64,000 nucleotides of DNA from Flavipsychrobacter sp. (GCA_016787265.1 JAEUVF010000015.1:1-64000); one strand, 5' to 3'. Numbered from the stretch's first letter, positions 51,541 to 61,909 are shown. The notes: generated by a model from the letters alone, not told the origin. A program made the numbers and translations.

Positions 51541-52373
51541 TTGGAAAAATACTGTTTTATGTTGCGGGCCATCCATTCAAATTCATCAAACATGATAAAA
51601 TGCCTGCTTTTATCTGCTATCAGAATTTCTTTGTTTGATAACGCTTCGTATTGTTTGTTATAATTTTTTTCAATGATCTCCCGGTTGGGAAAACCCGCTG
51701 CAAGTATCAGAACCGGCGCTTTAACAGTTGGCAGTACTGGCCTCAGATCCAGCTTCAACAGATCAGTGTATCCAAATACATACACTTTACGGTCAGCTTT
51801 CACCATCCAGCTTGCAATACTGTCTGCTTTTTCTTTTGACTGAGTCATGTTCGCAGACATACCTTTAGCCATTTTTGCAAAAGGATCCGCTGGCATTTCC
51901 AATAACTGTTTATTATACGGACTAATATACTGGATTTGCTCTGCTTTCACTCCCGGCATCATCACCTCCCGCATGCAGGGTATGGCATCCACCAGTACAA
52001 CCTTTGTTACTCTATCCGGAAGCAGCGCCGCCAGATCAGTTGCCAGGTTACCCCCCATGCTGTGCCCAACTAAATGTACTTTTTTAAGCTTTTGACTTTT
52101 TATATAATCAACCAACCCATCCCTGACAGTTGAATACCAGGGCGTGTCGATAGCAGCGGTACCGTCAAAGCCGGCATAGGTAACAAAATGAGCACTGTAA
52201 CCTTTGCCCAGAAAGGCTGCTGTTTCATTCCAGATTCTTCCCGGACAGCCAAATCCTGGAAGATAAATCACCGGTGTTCCTTTGCCTGATTTTTCAACCT
52301 GTATAGAAGGTGTTTGACCCAATGCTGAGGCAACCTGAAAAACAACAACAATTGCTATAAGTAACGATTTCAT
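51537..52373 (-). CDS. Exported alpha/beta hydrolase
   Basis: A 278-residue protein using the ATG at 52373, which gives a good signal peptide (MKSLLIAIVVVFQVASALGQ). VIYLPGFGCPGRIWNE is the oxyanion loop, LVGHSMGGNLATDLA has the nucleophile Ser, and DKSRHFIMFDE the His. The substrate is unknown. It forms the head of an operon with the broken sigma gene and the membrane protein. Confidence 0.85.
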   Translation of the reverse strand: MKSLLIAIVVVFQVASALGQTPSIQVEKSGKGTPVIYLPGFGCPGRIWNETAAFLGKGYSAHFVTYAGFDGTAAIDTPWYSTVRDGLVDYIKSQKLKKVHLVGHSMGGNLATDLAALLPDRVTKVVLVDAIPCMREVMMPGVKAEQIQYISPYNKQLLEMPADPFAKMAKGMSANMTQSKEKADSIASWMVKADRKVYVFGYTDLLKLDLRPVLPTVKAPVLILAAGFPNREIIEKNYNKQYEALSNKEILIADKSRHFIMFDEFEWMARNIKQYFSK

Positions 52374-52432
52374 GGAATTTATTTTCCACTTTGATACAGT
52401 CCAAAGCAAATTGTTACACCCCCTTAAAAAAA

Positions 52433-55400
52433 TTATTGCTGCGCCAGTGAAATCCGGATTTGCAAGCCGGCACGGGTAGTTGTAATCGGAGCGGAAGTAG
52501 AAATTTTTGGAATGGTTCTTCGCTGGTCAAAAAACAGTCGCAGGTTCACCCGGTTATTCAACACATAATCAATCGAGGGTGAAATAGTAACCACTTTCTG
52601 ACCGGCGGTGGGCAGGGCAGCTTCCTGATCAAGGCGACTATTAGCCGTTGCATCATCCCGAAGCCCCAGATCCAGCCGCATGTTCAGGTCATTCGACAAT
52701 TCCTTGGAAGCCTGTTTGCTTCCAGGTAATTTGATCTTGAAAGGCAGATTCACACCTCGCTTCCTCCATCCTACTCCCAGGGTAAATTCTTCTGAACGGG
52801 CTTCACTCAGCTGGAAGTCGATCAGACTCAGACTCAGCTGCCGGCTCTTTTTATATTCAAAGCGAAGGGTTAGCTGGTTGGTGAATTGCATATCAATATC
52901 AATGAAGGGGGCAAACGCTTCAGATATCGAAATATTCGGAACCAGGAAGTAGGGATAGAAATTACCGGTGGCCGTATCAATAAAACCAGGTGCGTTCAAT
53001 GCCAGCGGATCCGCATACATCAGGTTGTTATTAAAACTGTTCATGCTGAGATTACTGTTATAGGCATGCGTCAGTGTTACATTGCTAAAGGTTTTCTCCA
53101 TACCAGGTATCCTGGTGAGTCCGGTATAGGTTACTCTCCAGTTGGGTTTGGGCATAATGTTCCGGAATGGATTGGATCGGACACTGCTGTTATCCTGTTC
53201 GATCAGTGAAATCGAATTCGGATCCTTATTGGTGTATGCAGCAATGAAAGAAGGAATTAAAACGTCCTGGGCATAGCGACTATAACCTTTATAGAAACCA
53301 TCCGACAACCGTTGCTCCGTTGGATCCAACTGTTGCCAGTAAGGGTTCTTGGTTGCATTGCGTTCACTTAATATGATCCGGTTTTCCTGGAAGCGTCTGA
53401 AGGTTTCCGTTACCTCATTGGGCTGGAATTTTCCGAACAGTGTCTGATAGGAAATATAACTCACATTGAATGAACCCGCCACATAAGGACTCAGTCTTGC
53501 AAAACTTCCATTGCCCACCGTGTCTTTGTACAATTCAGAATAATTTTTTCCGAAAGATTTATCCAGGTTCAGATCTATCATCAGATCCCTGACAGGCATT
53601 AATTGTGCGGTTATACTTAAGCGTTGGTTGAAGTCCTGCCGGTTCAGATTATTTAATAAGGGGTTATTGGTAATAAGTCCCCTTCGTGCAAAATCATTGA
53701 TGAAAGAGGTATCCGGCTGCTTACCAAAAACAAATCCCCATCCTGGTGCGGTTGAACGGGTATTCATGCCCAGAAACCTGGTACTGTCTGTATAACCCGC
53801 CAGTGAAGTAGATCCGGTTTCACTATACTGCACACTAACCCTTTTCAGGGAGGTGATGATTCTTCCAACAATTTTTACGACTGTTCCAATTTCCGGCAGA
53901 TCATTCGGATCACGCTTGATTTTCAACTTTCCGCGCTTATTGCGAACCGTATCAGGAGCCGGTTTTGCATCCGAACCAGCTGGCTTTGGTGCATCCCAGT
54001 CGATGGCACGCAACCATCTCGACTTGGCATAAAGCCTGGTGAAATCCAGCTCTCCCGCCATGTTTTTCTCCTGACCATTGGAAATGAAATTGCCCAGGCT
54101 CTTTGCAAACTGATCCTGCGAAGCTGTAAGCCAGTTGTAGCGGGCGGTATACCCAACTCTCACGGTAGTCCAGTCGAGCAACGGAACTTTTGTCGTTGGT
54201 AATGTATAGGTAATATTGGCCGACTGATCATAGGTCGTATTACGTCCGCCTCTCCAGAACAGTTGCCACATTCTCCGGCGCTCCCGCTGATCCAGTCTGC
54301 CGGAATCTTCGTCTACCCTTGCCCGGTTGACAGCTGTAAAATCAATATTCAGCGACCGGGTTAAATCCCATCGTAAATTATAATAGCGGTCAAAGGTGAA
54401 ATACTTGTCGTAGGTTTCTGGAATAATGCCTTTTGGACCTCCCACATTACGCGGACGAATGGCTCCAAACTGCCGGTTCACATCAGCCCGGAAACTTAAC
54501 AAGGACGGTGCATAGTTTAGGTTAAACTCTTTAACCAGGTCATACCATTTGGATGGGGCCTTGAATTTTTTCTTGAACGGTTCCCAATACTTCGGCGTTC
54601 CAATATAATTATATCCCAATCCCGCACGATGTTTGGCCATTTCTTCCAATTCTATCAATGGGCTGAAACGTTCCACCTTGGTATAAGAATAACTCACATC
54701 AAAATTCTCAACACTGTAAACTTTCTGTTTTTTACCGGATGTATTGAGTTTACGAACATTGGTAAAGTTGACGGTTTTGGTGGTAGTTACATCCGCTGCA
54801 TCATTGCGGATTGAATCCCGGTCTGCTCCACTCGCTGCATCCAGTTTGTCTTTCAGTTTTACATCCAGATCATACGGATCGTATTCCGGAGTTAACACTG
54901 TTTGTGAGTACCCCGCGTATACAGGAATACTCAGGCCTGCTTTTTCCGGCAGTAACTTTCCTAATTCCAGGTTGGTCGCCGCATCAAACTGCGTAAAGTT
55001 TTCGCGACTTCTTTCATTTACTCTCTGTTCCAGGTTTCCAAATCCGATACTACGTGCTGCGGCTGATAAGGAAACTGTTCCGAGATCCGCCAACTTGATA
55101 TCTACCCTGCCTGTTGCTGCCCAACCACCGCTTTCATCTAATGAAGACAAACGCAATTCGTTAAACCAAACTTCGGAACACACAGGAGCATCGGAGTTAT
55201 TTACAATACCCAGGAACATACCTCTCACTTCACCCAGGTTCGGATTTCCGAAGATGGCATAGGTTTTACCATCCGAATCGGTTTCCGAAAAATAGAGATT
55301 GGTTTGAGAGGAATTGTTGCGCGCCAATTTCAGATTGATCAATCGCTGTATAGACAGATTCAGCTCATTCTGCTGCGGCCATACAATATCTCCCTGAGCA

Positions 55401-58400
55401 TCTGTGTACCTTCCAAAAGGTGTAACCTTCAGGGGTATGCGAATTTCATAATAGTTACCCACGAAATCATTACCTATTCTGATCACAGCAGAAAGATCAT
55501 TGTCCTGAACGGCAGGAGATCCAACCACACTTTCCGCATGTACAAACATTTTCATTTCACCATACTGACGTAAATCCAGGTTCATGGTTTTAAAGACACC
55601 ACGGCCATCTCTGCCTGGAAGATTACAGATTTTCATACTCATGGCCTGTTCGTTCTGCAGAATATTAACGTTGTTATTACTTAACTGCTGCACGCGCAGA
55701 ATACCGGGAGGAATCAGATAATTCACCGGCTGACGAGATCCATTTTCTTCCACATTCACTGCCAGCACATTGAATTCTGTTGGTGAATTCGCAGGCAGGG
55801 GTTTATAGGTTCCGGTTGTATCCAGTTCAAAAGCAAACCGGCGCCACTGGTTGCGCACCAGCTCCAGCTTGGCAAAACGGGTTACCACGGAATCCTCGAA
55901 TCCGGTCAGGAACATCCGGATAAAACGAATCGATTTAAAATCAGGAATATTTCCCACTTTCTGCTCATATTCCGCTATTGGAATCCGGAACAGATACCAT
56001 TTCCGCTGCGGACCGTCACCTCCAATGATACGTTCATCCGTGATATAATTTTGTCCCACTACCAGGTCCTGCGGACGCAGATTCACCCGATATTGAAAAT
56101 ATTCTTCCAGCTCATTCAGAGTATTATCGCGGTTCAGATCTTCCTGATCAGGATATAAAGTAAATGCCGTTGTGATGGTTGAGTTCGCTGCCGCGATAGG
56201 TGAGTTGCCATGCGGATTGTTGATGTTTTTATAACGGGCCAGGATATCTCCCTGGGGATTATTGTAAAAATCATCCCGGTAATTACGGAAGTTATCGTTG
56301 GCGGGATCCGCCAATGCCTGTTGATACGCGGGCGAGTTGGTTCCAAAATTTGCAGCCAGCTGATTCAGGTAAGCATTGAATTTCCGGCGCTCTGCATCAT
56401 CATCCAAACCGTCAAAGCCAACATCCTGGAAGGGTCGGTCGGTAGGATCATTACTAAAAGCTGTGGTAACCTGGATAGGGTTATTCGGTGTATTTCCCCA
56501 GCTTGAACTGGAATCAACCGTTGCCTGGATATTGGGAGTTGGCAGTCCATTCTCAAAGAAACGGCGACCATCGCGCAGCACATCCTCAGATATATTACCC
56601 AGGTTGAAATAAAGTTGGCCTCCGTTGCTATTGGGGTTATCCAGGTAGGGATCCTGCATCCAGAATTCAATGAATTCCACATTACCGGTTTCAAAATCCA
56701 CCTGGTCCAGTCCACGCATGATTCCTCCCCAACGCTGTTCGGGGTTAAGCAGTTTACCGTTGGCATTTACACTTCCGGGTCTTGCATCAAAGTTATAAGG
56801 ACCACGATCTCTCGGATAATAGGCCAGATCAAAAGTGATCAATTGCGCAGTACCGAAATCAGGTGTACGTGCCGGGAATAACTGGTTTTGTGTAACAGCG
56901 CGAATCTTGGGATCCAGGAAATAATCATTGCTGAAATGTGCCGTGAGCGGATTATTGGGAGCTCTCCGATCCTGCAGATTCGGTTCAATATTATACCAGG
57001 CCAGTTTGGCGCGGTTATAACCATAGGCCAGTGAATCACTGAGTTCGCCTTCAGGGAAAAGCCCATTTCCCTGCGGAGTAGAAGCCAGTGTCCAGTTGAT
57101 CAATGGAAAGCGAAGATCAATACTGTTTCGGGTGCCTTCAAAATCATCTACATAAATAAGTCCGCTTTCCCCCTTACCGATTTGTGGTGGGTGACCCGGT
57201 TTCAGGATAGCACCTTCCCCATAGGCCGTTATCGTACTCATTTCAGTGGTCTTATAAAACGGAATTTTATCCAGCCACCTGGTTAAACGGGGTGCTTCTG
57301 CCCTGTAACTGAAATCCAATCCATACATGGTATTGCGGATCGGATCCTCGTTGTAATTCATTTTAGTGAAGAAAGGGCGTTCACCTAATCTCACAATTTG
57401 TCCGCCAATGGTAAAAGATTCCTTCACGGTATTGATGGCCATATAATCCCATCGGATCCCCATATAATTTCGCTGCTGAATGCCGAATGTGGCATTGTTT
57501 TCAAAGCCAACCTGCACGGGAATACCGGAATTGAGGATCGCCTGGTTGATGATTTTTACTGAACCCAGGTTATAATCCACCATATAATCAATACCCTCTA
57601 CGAGTGTACGACCACCGGAAGTAACAGTAACCGATCCCTGGGGAACATTGAATGCACCTAACGGGATATCAGAAGTTGCCTGTCCCTTTGCGGTACCACT
57701 GATGATGAAACGATCCAGGTTCGCATAGGTTTTGGCGATCTCTTTAATGGTGTCATAGAGTGGAAGGAAAAGATATTTATCCCTGATTTCCTGTGGCACT
57801 CCCTGGAAGGCAACACTATCAAGATCCCGACCAAAAGGCTCCAGGAAAGGAAAAATAATTCTCGCCTGGTTGGAGATCACGGTAAAGCCTTCAATATAAT
57901 CAAAGACCCCATCCGGTTGGGGATCCCTGTTATTATTCAGTCGGTCAAGGTTTAAAACCGTAATAAGAGGAATTCCGGTTTTGGGTCCTTCTGGCAAATA
58001 CCGTTTGGTACCCAGACTCGGTTCTTCATATAATACATTGAGTTTGAAATCAGCGGGCTGAACACTGGAGATATATCCTCCATCTCGTGTACGAAGGGCA
58101 TACACGTTTTTCATCATGAGGTCAAAAATGGGCAGGGTGGTTCGTTGTGAAGTGGCTTTCAGCATTTTCAGGAAAAGCACTTTGGGATTACCTGCAATGA
58201 TGGCGGTGGTATCCGGTGGCACATCCTGCGAAAATTCACCAACCTGGTAAATCTTGCCATTGTAGCTATACTGAAATGCGATACCTAAAACTTCATCTGG
58301 CTGAAGGGGTTGGCTCAGGGAAAGAAAACCAACCTGCGGATTGAAATAATAATCGTTGGGTCCAAGCTTACGGGCAAAGGTTTTCTCAAAATCCTGTACA

Positions 58401-59644
58401 GGTCGCAACCCCAAACTACCCAGTTTACCGGTAACGGTTGCTGACCGTCTGCTGGAAGGATCGGAAACCAGGGCCTGGTACAGCCCGTTGACTGTATTCG
58501 AAGGCAGGGAGTCGGGTGTAACCGGGGTTTGGAAATTAAAAGGGAAACGTTCACCCAGGTCGGCAAGTGCAACGATATCGCGGGTTTCGGTAGTTGCGCC
58601 ATTCCGGTTGGTAACCCAAACTTCGAGGCGAAGAATATTCACGAGGGAGTTCACAGCAGGCAGACTGCCCATCGCCCTGTTATAATTTTTACGGAAGAAC
58701 TGAGCCATCAGGAAGTGACGGTTTTCTTCGTAATCATTTATTTTAAATTCAAAGTTGGTGGTAGCTGCTCCTCCAACCAAACCAAGTGATTGTCTTTGTG
58801 CGCGCTGGTTTGCCAGGATACCCGTAATAAATAACTTACCAAACTGCAACTGGGTTTTGATACCAAAAAGGGATTGGGCTCCGGGAATTAAAGAACCCTT
58901 TGTTGAAAAGGACACATTACCTGCTTCGATCCGTTTGATGATTTCATCCGGACCGCCGGTATAATCCAGCTTGAGCTGGTTTTCAAAATCGAAGTTTGCC
59001 TGGGTATTGTAGGTGATCGGCAGTTTCATTTTGTTGCCGATATTTCCCAGCACACTCAGGTTGGCATTCATGTCAAAATCGAACCCTCCATTTCTTCTTG
59101 CTCTTTCAGGAAGGGTTGGATTTTTAATGTTTTGTCCCTGGTAGCCGGCGATGATATCCACATTGCCCATGGGCCGTACATCTACCTTGCCGCCGCCGAA
59201 GATGCGGTTGAAGAAAGATTCGGAAACCGACAGTTTGGGTTTGATGTTTTTTCGGTTCAGGCCACTGAGAACATCTGCCCGCTGTCGGAAATAGTCTCTT
59301 TCCTGAATGGCTGCTCTATACCGGAGATACTCCTCAAAACTCATGTAAGTAGGTGTCCGGTAGTATTTATCACCGATTTTCTCAACAATAAAATACTGCC
59401 GGGTAATGGGATCGTATTCTACGGTTTTATTGATATTCTCCGGGTCGTTCAGGTCGAATGGATTTTTCCGGATGCCCTGTTCAGCGCGCCGGTCTTCCAG
59501 GGGAAAACGCATGGTGTCTGGCGCCTTGGGTCTGCCTGTATCTTGCGGAATGCGGGTTGAATCCTGCTGGAAATAACCAGCCTGTACCGGACATACGAAT
59601 GTCAGTACCATTAAAATGGCAAACAGGAGGCGCCAACGATGCAT
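52433..59644 (-). CDS. sprA: SprA (Sov), type IX secretion translocon pore
   Basis: A 2403-residue outer-membrane protein, the usual size of SprA; the ATG at 59644 is preferred to a GTG at 59659. It has a signal peptide (to about residue 25), then a long series of beta strands forming the 36-strand barrel. NVDIIAGYQGQNIKNPTLPERARRNGGFDFDMNANLSV lies near the N-terminus, and plug and loop regions follow. SprA is the conduit through which T9SS substrates cross the outer membrane, and it is needed for gliding. It lies apart from other T9SS genes, as is usual. Confidence 0.95.
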   Translation of the reverse strand: MHRWRLLFAILMVLTFVCPVQAGYFQQDSTRIPQDTGRPKAPDTMRFPLEDRRAEQGIRKNPFDLNDPENINKTVEYDPITRQYFIVEKIGDKYYRTPTYMSFEEYLRYRAAIQERDYFRQRADVLSGLNRKNIKPKLSVSESFFNRIFGGGKVDVRPMGNVDIIAGYQGQNIKNPTLPERARRNGGFDFDMNANLSVLGNIGNKMKLPITYNTQANFDFENQLKLDYTGGPDEIIKRIEAGNVSFSTKGSLIPGAQSLFGIKTQLQFGKLFITGILANQRAQRQSLGLVGGAATTNFEFKINDYEENRHFLMAQFFRKNYNRAMGSLPAVNSLVNILRLEVWVTNRNGATTETRDIVALADLGERFPFNFQTPVTPDSLPSNTVNGLYQALVSDPSSRRSATVTGKLGSLGLRPVQDFEKTFARKLGPNDYYFNPQVGFLSLSQPLQPDEVLGIAFQYSYNGKIYQVGEFSQDVPPDTTAIIAGNPKVLFLKMLKATSQRTTLPIFDLMMKNVYALRTRDGGYISSVQPADFKLNVLYEEPSLGTKRYLPEGPKTGIPLITVLNLDRLNNNRDPQPDGVFDYIEGFTVISNQARIIFPFLEPFGRDLDSVAFQGVPQEIRDKYLFLPLYDTIKEIAKTYANLDRFIISGTAKGQATSDIPLGAFNVPQGSVTVTSGGRTLVEGIDYMVDYNLGSVKIINQAILNSGIPVQVGFENNATFGIQQRNYMGIRWDYMAINTVKESFTIGGQIVRLGERPFFTKMNYNEDPIRNTMYGLDFSYRAEAPRLTRWLDKIPFYKTTEMSTITAYGEGAILKPGHPPQIGKGESGLIYVDDFEGTRNSIDLRFPLINWTLASTPQGNGLFPEGELSDSLAYGYNRAKLAWYNIEPNLQDRRAPNNPLTAHFSNDYFLDPKIRAVTQNQLFPARTPDFGTAQLITFDLAYYPRDRGPYNFDARPGSVNANGKLLNPEQRWGGIMRGLDQVDFETGNVEFIEFWMQDPYLDNPNSNGGQLYFNLGNISEDVLRDGRRFFENGLPTPNIQATVDSSSSWGNTPNNPIQVTTAFSNDPTDRPFQDVGFDGLDDDAERRKFNAYLNQLAANFGTNSPAYQQALADPANDNFRNYRDDFYNNPQGDILARYKNINNPHGNSPIAAANSTITTAFTLYPDQEDLNRDNTLNELEEYFQYRVNLRPQDLVVGQNYITDERIIGGDGPQRKWYLFRIPIAEYEQKVGNIPDFKSIRFIRMFLTGFEDSVVTRFAKLELVRNQWRRFAFELDTTGTYKPLPANSPTEFNVLAVNVEENGSRQPVNYLIPPGILRVQQLSNNNVNILQNEQAMSMKICNLPGRDGRGVFKTMNLDLRQYGEMKMFVHAESVVGSPAVQDNDLSAVIRIGNDFVGNYYEIRIPLKVTPFGRYTDAQGDIVWPQQNELNLSIQRLINLKLARNNSSQTNLYFSETDSDGKTYAIFGNPNLGEVRGMFLGIVNNSDAPVCSEVWFNELRLSSLDESGGWAATGRVDIKLADLGTVSLSAAARSIGFGNLEQRVNERSRENFTQFDAATNLELGKLLPEKAGLSIPVYAGYSQTVLTPEYDPYDLDVKLKDKLDAASGADRDSIRNDAADVTTTKTVNFTNVRKLNTSGKKQKVYSVENFDVSYSYTKVERFSPLIELEEMAKHRAGLGYNYIGTPKYWEPFKKKFKAPSKWYDLVKEFNLNYAPSLLSFRADVNRQFGAIRPRNVGGPKGIIPETYDKYFTFDRYYNLRWDLTRSLNIDFTAVNRARVDEDSGRLDQRERRRMWQLFWRGGRNTTYDQSANITYTLPTTKVPLLDWTTVRVGYTARYNWLTASQDQFAKSLGNFISNGQEKNMAGELDFTRLYAKSRWLRAIDWDAPKPAGSDAKPAPDTVRNKRGKLKIKRDPNDLPEIGTVVKIVGRIITSLKRVSVQYSETGSTSLAGYTDSTRFLGMNTRSTAPGWGFVFGKQPDTSFINDFARRGLITNNPLLNNLNRQDFNQRLSITAQLMPVRDLMIDLNLDKSFGKNYSELYKDTVGNGSFARLSPYVAGSFNVSYISYQTLFGKFQPNEVTETFRRFQENRIILSERNATKNPYWQQLDPTEQRLSDGFYKGYSRYAQDVLIPSFIAAYTNKDPNSISLIEQDNSSVRSNPFRNIMPKPNWRVTYTGLTRIPGMEKTFSNVTLTHAYNSNLSMNSFNNNLMYADPLALNAPGFIDTATGNFYPYFLVPNISISEAFAPFIDIDMQFTNQLTLRFEYKKSRQLSLSLIDFQLSEARSEEFTLGVGWRKRGVNLPFKIKLPGSKQASKELSNDLNMRLDLGLRDDATANSRLDQEAALPTAGQKVVTISPSIDYVLNNRVNLRLFFDQRRTIPKISTSAPITTTRAGLQIRISLAQQ

Positions 59645-59703
59645 ACGAAATATGCCCACAGTTATTCCCAGGTAATTAATTAGGTAGAACTCCTGCTATA
59701 GGC

Positions 59704-60288
59704 TTAGAGGTTTTTAAGTGCTGATTTGATAATTTCTTCTACTTTGTCAGAACCTGGATGAAGTTGCATAGACTTACGGAGTGCGATTTCTGCCGCGGGA
59801 CGAGCAATTCCAAGTGCCAACAGTGCATTTAACGCATCGGTTTCTGCTGTATTGCCTATTGACACTGAATTATTTAAGTCCAACGACTGCTTGGTGAATT
59901 TATCCCGAAGTTCGAGGATAATTCTCTCTGCAGATTTCTTGCCAATTCCTTTTACCGACTCTAATTGTTTCGCATTTCCCTGGATGATGGCTCTCGAAAT
60001 TTCCTCCGGTTTAAGGGAAGAAAGCATCATTCGGGCGGTGGAAGCACCCACTCCATTTACACCGAGCAATTGCAAAAACATATCTTTTTCGGCTGTGGTG
60101 GCAAAGCCAAATAAAAGATGTGCATCCTCCCGGATCTGGAGATGGGTATAAAGGAGCCCCTGGGTTTTACCCTGAATTTCACCATATGTGTTTAACGATA
60201 TAAAGACCTCATATCCAACTCCCTGAACATCAATATGAACAAAAGTGGGTGTAAGCAGAGTGAAATTCCCCTTGAGAAAAGCGATCAT
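59704..60288 (-). CDS. ruvA: Holliday junction helicase subunit RuvA
   Basis: A 194-residue protein using the ATG at 60288 (MIAFLKGNFTL) rather than an upstream TTG. It has an N-terminal OB fold, tandem HhH motifs (LLGVNGVGASTARMML and VKGIGKKSAERIIL) and a small C-terminal domain binding RuvB (ALNALLALGIARPAAEIALRK). It binds Holliday junctions in recombination. It diverges from fabH. Confidence 0.95.
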   Translation of the reverse strand: MIAFLKGNFTLLTPTFVHIDVQGVGYEVFISLNTYGEIQGKTQGLLYTHLQIREDAHLLFGFATTAEKDMFLQLLGVNGVGASTARMMLSSLKPEEISRAIIQGNAKQLESVKGIGKKSAERIILELRDKFTKQSLDLNNSVSIGNTAETDALNALLALGIARPAAEIALRKSMQLHPGSDKVEEIIKSALKNL

Positions 60289-60343
60289 AGGCTGCAAAAT
60301 AAACTATTACCCCTAAATTTGTGCCGCTTTTGAAATTAAACGC

Positions 60344-61333
60344 ATGACCAAAAAAATTACAGCCGCCATTACAGCCGTGGGCGGTTTTGTTCCCGAGGAT
60401 AAGCTTACCAACTTTGATCTCGAGAAAATGGTTGATACCAACGACGAATGGATCCGTACCAGAACTGGCATTTCCGAAAGACGAATTTTACGTGGTGAAG
60501 GCAAAGCAACATCTGACATGGCAGTACCTGCAGTGCTGGATCTGCTGAGCAAAAGAGGGATGAAACCCGAAGAAATTGACTGCCTGATTGTAGCTACGGT
60601 TACTCCTGATATGGTTTTCCCTGCTACCGCCAACATTGTTTGTGACAAGATTGGCGCAGTGAATGCCTGGGGTTATGATATGAGTGCCGCCTGTTCGGGC
60701 TTTCTTTTTGCCCTGACCACCGCAGCCATGTATATTGAAAGTGGCCGGTATAAAAAAGTAGTGGTGGTAGGTGCCGATAAAATGAGCGCCATCGTTGATT
60801 ATACAGATCGCAATACCTGTGTCATCTTTGGAGATGGCGCAGGGGCGGTTTTGCTGGAACCCAATGAAGAGGGGTATGGAATACTGGACAGTATGCTTAA
60901 AACAGACGGAAGCGGTCGTCATTTCCTGAACATGAAAGCGGGTGGTTCAGCTTATCCGGCTACCATTGAAACCGTAACCAATCGCGAGCATTTTGCTTTC
61001 CAGGAAGGTAAAACCGTTTTCAAGTTTGCCGTAAAAGGGATGGCCGATATCAGTGCCGACCTGCTGGAAAAAAACAACCTGACCGGTGCGGATATCGCCT
61101 GGCTGGTACCCCACCAGGCCAACCTGCGCATCATTGATGCCACTGCCGAAAGGATGGGATTGGATAAAGAAAAAGTAATGATCAATATCCAACGCTATGG
61201 AAACACTACTGCAGCTACCATTCCACTATGCTTATGGGAATGGCAGGATCAGCTGAAAAAAGACGATCTGCTGGTGTTGGCTGCGTTTGGAGGTGGATTT
61301 ACCTGGGGAGCGACGTTGGTGAGATGGAAGTGA
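60344..61333 (+). CDS. fabH: 3-oxoacyl-ACP synthase III
   Basis: A 329-residue KAS III enzyme starting fatty acid synthesis from acetyl-CoA and malonyl-ACP. The catalytic Cys lies in DMSAACSGFLFAL, the His in WLVPHQANLRIIDA and the Asn in RYGNTTAATIP. The N-terminal AVGGFVPEDKLTN and FGDGAGAVLLE are typical. A perfect -7 box TAAATTTG stands at 60314-60321. The usual plsX and rpmF neighbours are absent here. Confidence 0.93.
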   Translation: MTKKITAAITAVGGFVPEDKLTNFDLEKMVDTNDEWIRTRTGISERRILRGEGKATSDMAVPAVLDLLSKRGMKPEEIDCLIVATVTPDMVFPATANIVCDKIGAVNAWGYDMSAACSGFLFALTTAAMYIESGRYKKVVVVGADKMSAIVDYTDRNTCVIFGDGAGAVLLEPNEEGYGILDSMLKTDGSGRHFLNMKAGGSAYPATIETVTNREHFAFQEGKTVFKFAVKGMADISADLLEKNNLTGADIAWLVPHQANLRIIDATAERMGLDKEKVMINIQRYGNTTAATIPLCLWEWQDQLKKDDLLVLAAFGGGFTWGATLVRWK

Positions 61334-61417
61334 AACGTTTCACGTGAGACGTCAGACGTGAGAAGGGAGACGAAGGAGGCAGAGGAGACGAAGGAGGAAG
61401 GGGCCTCTGGTAGCGTT
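61334..61417 (+). repeat. Purine-rich low-complexity tract
   Basis: After fabH the sequence runs through GTGAGACGTCAGACGTGAGAAG and GGAGACGAAGGAGGCAGAGGAGACG-like units. It is the complement of the pyrimidine repeats 400 nt further on. No hairpin terminator is seen. Confidence 0.6.
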
Positions 61418-61655
61418 TAGAACTTTGTGTAAATAGATTTTAAGAGCTGTATTTAAAAGTTAGAAAAGGGTCAATGGACTTTCATTTCGTAACGTTTAAA
61501 TACAGTTTTTTATGGAAAACAACCTTGACCAATCGTTGAACCTTCCAAAGAACATCTTCAAGCAGTTCAAGAAAAAGGAAGCTTTCCAGGATTTCTTCAA
61601 TAATTTTTACAAAGAAGATATTGAGCAAATGTTGCATGGTGAACTGGTTGAACAC
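61418..61655 (+). mobile_element. IS256-family remnant, left end and transposase N-terminus
   Basis: An ATG at 61512 opens a frame beginning MENNLDQSLNLPKNIFKQF, then FNNFYKEDIEQMLHGELVEHL. This matches the start of IS256-type transposases, where ELxEHLGY follows. It breaks just after EHL where a CACCTTT microsatellite begins. Upstream, TAGAACTTTGTGTAAATAG at 61418-61436 looks like an IS256-type terminal repeat. No right end or DDE domain is present. The predicted 77-residue ORF is not a working protein. Confidence 0.65.
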
Positions 61656-61690
61656 CTTTCACCTTTCACCTTTCACCTTTCACTTCTTAA
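61653..61690 (+). repeat. CACCTTT heptamer microsatellite
   Basis: About four to five copies of a CACCTTT unit, ending CACTTCTT. They interrupt the IS256-like frame. Confidence 0.8.
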
Positions 61691-61817
61691 TCCATACGGC
61701 CTCTTTTCTTTATCCATTCATAACTCTTTGTTCGCTCCGGCTTAACTGCTTCAAGGCTCTGGCTTCGGTCTAGGTTCGGTCCAGGTTAACTCTCGCTATA
61801 CTCCCTTTCCTCCTGTC

Positions 61818-61897
61818 TCCCGTCTCCTTTGTTTCCCGTCTCCTTTGTCTCCCGTCTCCTTTGTCTCCCCTCTCCTTTGCCTCCCGTCTCCTTTGCC
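61818..61897 (+). repeat. 16-nt pyrimidine tandem repeat
   Basis: Five units of TCCCGTCTCCTTTGTC with small changes. It lies in the space between the IS256 remnant and the 3' end of the nucleoid-protein gene. Confidence 0.85.
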
Positions 61898-61909
61898 TCC
61901 TCTTCCATA

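Noticed and set aside
61373..61410. Shine-Dalgarno-like GGAGG motifs
   Set aside because: They are part of a purine microsatellite and no start codon is suitably placed.
61512..61745. A functional 77-residue protein
   Set aside because: Only the first 48 residues match a transposase; the rest translates microsatellite DNA.
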